Assembly: GCA_033549305.1 (NCBI GenBank)
Contig: JAWSUV010000123.1
Coordinates: forward strand, 1 to 8,525
Direction: 5' to 3'
DNA from: Anoxynatronum sp033549305
GTDB lineage: Bacteria; Bacillota; Clostridia; Peptostreptococcales; Tindalliaceae
DNA length: 8,525 nucleotides
The translations under genes and the position numbers were made by a program. Under the pieces are notes generated by a model that saw only the letters and a list, made by a program, of their open reading frames with translations, was not told where the DNA came from and searched no databases. How positions within the stretch are numbered: position 1 is the stretch's first letter; each line of letters starts with the position of its first letter. Shown here piece after piece: positions 7,609 to 8,525 of the stretch.

Positions 7609-7624
7609 TGTTTCACATGAAACA
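7609..7624. other. parS-like 16-bp palindrome (candidate ParB/Spo0J site)
   Basis: TGTTTCACATGAAACA differs only at position 9 (A for G) from the parS form TGTTTCACGTGAAACA, a member of the B. subtilis consensus TGTTNCACGTGAAACA. The left half-site is exact and the right half-site has seven of eight matches. The same bases form most of T-box Stem III (9-bp stem 7606-7614/7619-7627, loop ACAT), so the palindrome has an RNA explanation too. The gyrA-serS neighbourhood is normally close to the origin, where parS sites cluster. Binding is inferred only. Confidence 0.45.
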
Positions 7625-7653
7625 GTCAATCAGGGTGGCAACGCGGAGGATCA

Positions 7654-7686
7654 GCCTTCGTCCCTTTGGGGGACGAAGGCTTTTTT
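7654..7686 (+). terminator. Rho-independent terminator of the serS T-box
   Basis: An 11-bp perfect stem (7654-7664 with 7670-7680), a five-base TTTGG loop and six T residues (7681-7686) make a strong intrinsic terminator. Its 5' arm contains CGTCCC, which the T-box antiterminator needs, so the two structures exclude each other. That is the switch expected for charged versus uncharged tRNA-Ser. Confidence 0.95.
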
Positions 7687-7799
7687 GCACCCGGAAATGC
7701 CGAAGCGAACTGCGAAAAACCGAACGGAAAACAGCGGCAGCCACCTGGAGAAACAAATCAGATGATCCTGGACACGTAATGGAAAGAGGAGGAGAAACC
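7687..7799 (+). other. Untranslated segment between the T-box terminator and serS
   Basis: This 113-base purine-rich stretch holds no strong hairpin and no credible small gene that I can see. Its 3' end carries the serS ribosome binding site AGGAGG (7787-7792), seven bases before ATG 7800. Confidence 0.6.
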
Positions 7800-8525
7800 A
7801 TGCTGGATTTAAAACGCATTCGAAATGACCTTGAGCAAGTCAAAGCGGCCATGGCACGCCGGGGGGAAGCGGAAGTGGACCTGGACGCGGTGCTGGCCGT
7901 GGATGAAAAGCGCCGTATCCTGCTGCAGGAAGTGGAGCAGATGAAAAGCGAGCAAAATGCCGTTTCCCGCGAAATTCCCCTGATGAAAAAGGCAGGAGAA
8001 GACACCACGGAGATCATGGCGAAAATGAAGGGCCTGTCTGCCCGGATCAAAGCCCTGGACGGTGAAGTGGCGGAAGTGGACAGCCGGTTATATGAAATGA
8101 TGCTCCGGATCCCCAATGTGCCTCATCCTGACGTCCCCCAGGGCGAAACAGAGGAGGACAATGTGGAAGTTCGCACCTGGGGAACCCCGACGGCATTCAC
8201 CTACGAAGCCAAGGCTCACTGGGACATTGGCACGGACCTGGATATCCTCGATTTTGAACGGGCTGCCAAGGTCACCGGTGCCCGGTTTGTGCTGTACAAA
8301 GGATTGGGCTCCCGCCTGGAACGGGCTCTCATCAATTTCATGCTGGATCTTCATATCACGGAACACGGGTATACGGAACTGATGCCGCCCTTCATGGTGA
8401 ACCGGCAGAGCATGATTGGGACCGGTCAGCTGCCCAAATTTGAGGAAGACACCTTCCGGGTGCCTCAAAAAGATTATTTTCTGGTGCCCACAGCGGAGGT
8501 GCCCGTCACCAATATCCACCGGGAT
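7800..8525 (+). CDS. serS: Serine--tRNA ligase (seryl-tRNA synthetase), 3'-truncated by the window edge
   Basis: Class II aminoacyl-tRNA synthetase that charges tRNA-Ser with serine (and tRNA-Sec where selenocysteine is made) in the cytoplasm. The first 242 codons are visible, a little over half of the usual ~425 residues. It opens with MLDLKRIRNDLEQVK, the standard bacterial SerRS N-terminus. Residues about 30-100 are the charged, heptad-like antiparallel coiled-coil arm that grips the long variable arm of tRNA-Ser. IPNVPHPDVPQG (104-115) is the conserved hinge after it. The catalytic domain starts near residue 135 with HWDIGTDLDILDFERAAKV (140-158), motif 1 around GYTELMPPFMVN (190-201), and GTGQLPKFEED (207-217). 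TAEVP (231-235) includes the serine-binding Thr-Ala-Glu. Motifs 2 and 3 lie beyond the window. ATG 7800 is preceded by AGGAGG at seven bases. Control by the upstream T-box with a UCC specifier agrees independently with the product. Confidence 0.98.
   Translation, partial: MLDLKRIRNDLEQVKAAMARRGEAEVDLDAVLAVDEKRRILLQEVEQMKSEQNAVSREIPLMKKAGEDTTEIMAKMKGLSARIKALDGEVAEVDSRLYEMMLRIPNVPHPDVPQGETEEDNVEVRTWGTPTAFTYEAKAHWDIGTDLDILDFERAAKVTGARFVLYKGLGSRLERALINFMLDLHITEHGYTELMPPFMVNRQSMIGTGQLPKFEEDTFRVPQKDYFLVPTAEVPVTNIHRD

Larger units (their letters stand above)
7431..7686 (+). ncRNA. Serine-specific T-box riboswitch leader of serS
   Basis: cis-acting RNA that binds tRNA-Ser and permits transcription of serS when the tRNA is uncharged. 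Stem I closes by AACAGT (7433-7438) with ACTGTT (7528-7533). Above a GA/kink-turn-like loop, GAAC (7445-7448) pairs with GTTC (7521-7524), and GGCAG (7455-7459) pairs with CTGCT (7509-7513). The loop between them has AGTA (7451-7454) on the 5' side and GAA-TCC-A (7514-7520) on the 3' side, so the specifier codon is UCC, serine (7517-7519). The apical AGAGAG (7473-7478) and hairpin CCGGC/GCCGG (7479-7483/7495-7499), with GGTG in its loop, are typical. CAGCGG/CCGCTG (7542-7547/7555-7560) is a Stem II candidate, and CCGTTATC (7584-7591) matches the Stem IIA/B pseudoknot. Stem III is 7606-7627. The T-box AGGGTGGCAACGCGG (7632-7646) holds TGGC, whose C can pair with the G discriminator of tRNA-Ser. 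AGGG and GCG can pair with CCCT and CGT (7659-7665) as the antiterminator. Confidence 0.95.

Noticed and set aside
7606..7627. Perfect 9-bp inverted repeat as a mobile-element end or CRISPR-like repeat
   Set aside because: It occurs once, has no transposase or spaced copies nearby, and is explained as T-box Stem III, with the separate parS-like possibility noted above.

Overview
The window looks like ordinary chromosome from the origin-proximal half of a Firmicutes genome, most likely an anaerobic Clostridia-type organism. The evidence is an RsbV-RsbW-sigma-B module, a tRNA-sensing T-box leader in front of serS, strong purine-rich ribosome binding sites with some GTG and TTG starts, and gyrA and serS close together as they are near the origin of many Firmicutes. 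GC content by eye is in the fifties. I cannot name a genus. Every gene is on the + strand.

Layout: (1) 1-2466, gyrA lacking only its first ~27 codons. (2) 2467-2602, a short gap with an extended -10 promoter. (3) 2603-4217, a tight three-gene partner-switching operon: STAS anti-anti-sigma factor (rsbV-like), GHKL anti-sigma kinase (rsbW-like) and a sigma-B/F-family sigma factor (sigB-like), closed by a probable intrinsic terminator. (4) 4430-7240, a large UPF0182 (COG1615) membrane protein of unknown function, starting at TTG. (5) 7241-7799, a 559-base gene-free stretch that is mostly a serine T-box riboswitch with its own promoter, UCC specifier codon and terminator/antiterminator. (6) 7800 to the end, the first 242 codons of serS.

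How the genes work together: RsbW should hold the sigma factor inactive and phosphorylate RsbV on Ser59. Dephosphorylated RsbV would take RsbW away and release the sigma factor. No phosphatase or stress-sensing gene (RsbU, RsbP, RsbX, RsbRST) lies in the window, so the input must be encoded elsewhere. The serS leader should let transcription through when uncharged tRNA-Ser accumulates. The UPF0182 gene has no evident link to its neighbours.

I see no new multi-gene system. The most interesting signal is a 16-bp palindrome in T-box Stem III that differs by one base from a ParB/Spo0J parS centromere site, in the chromosomal neighbourhood where such sites are expected.
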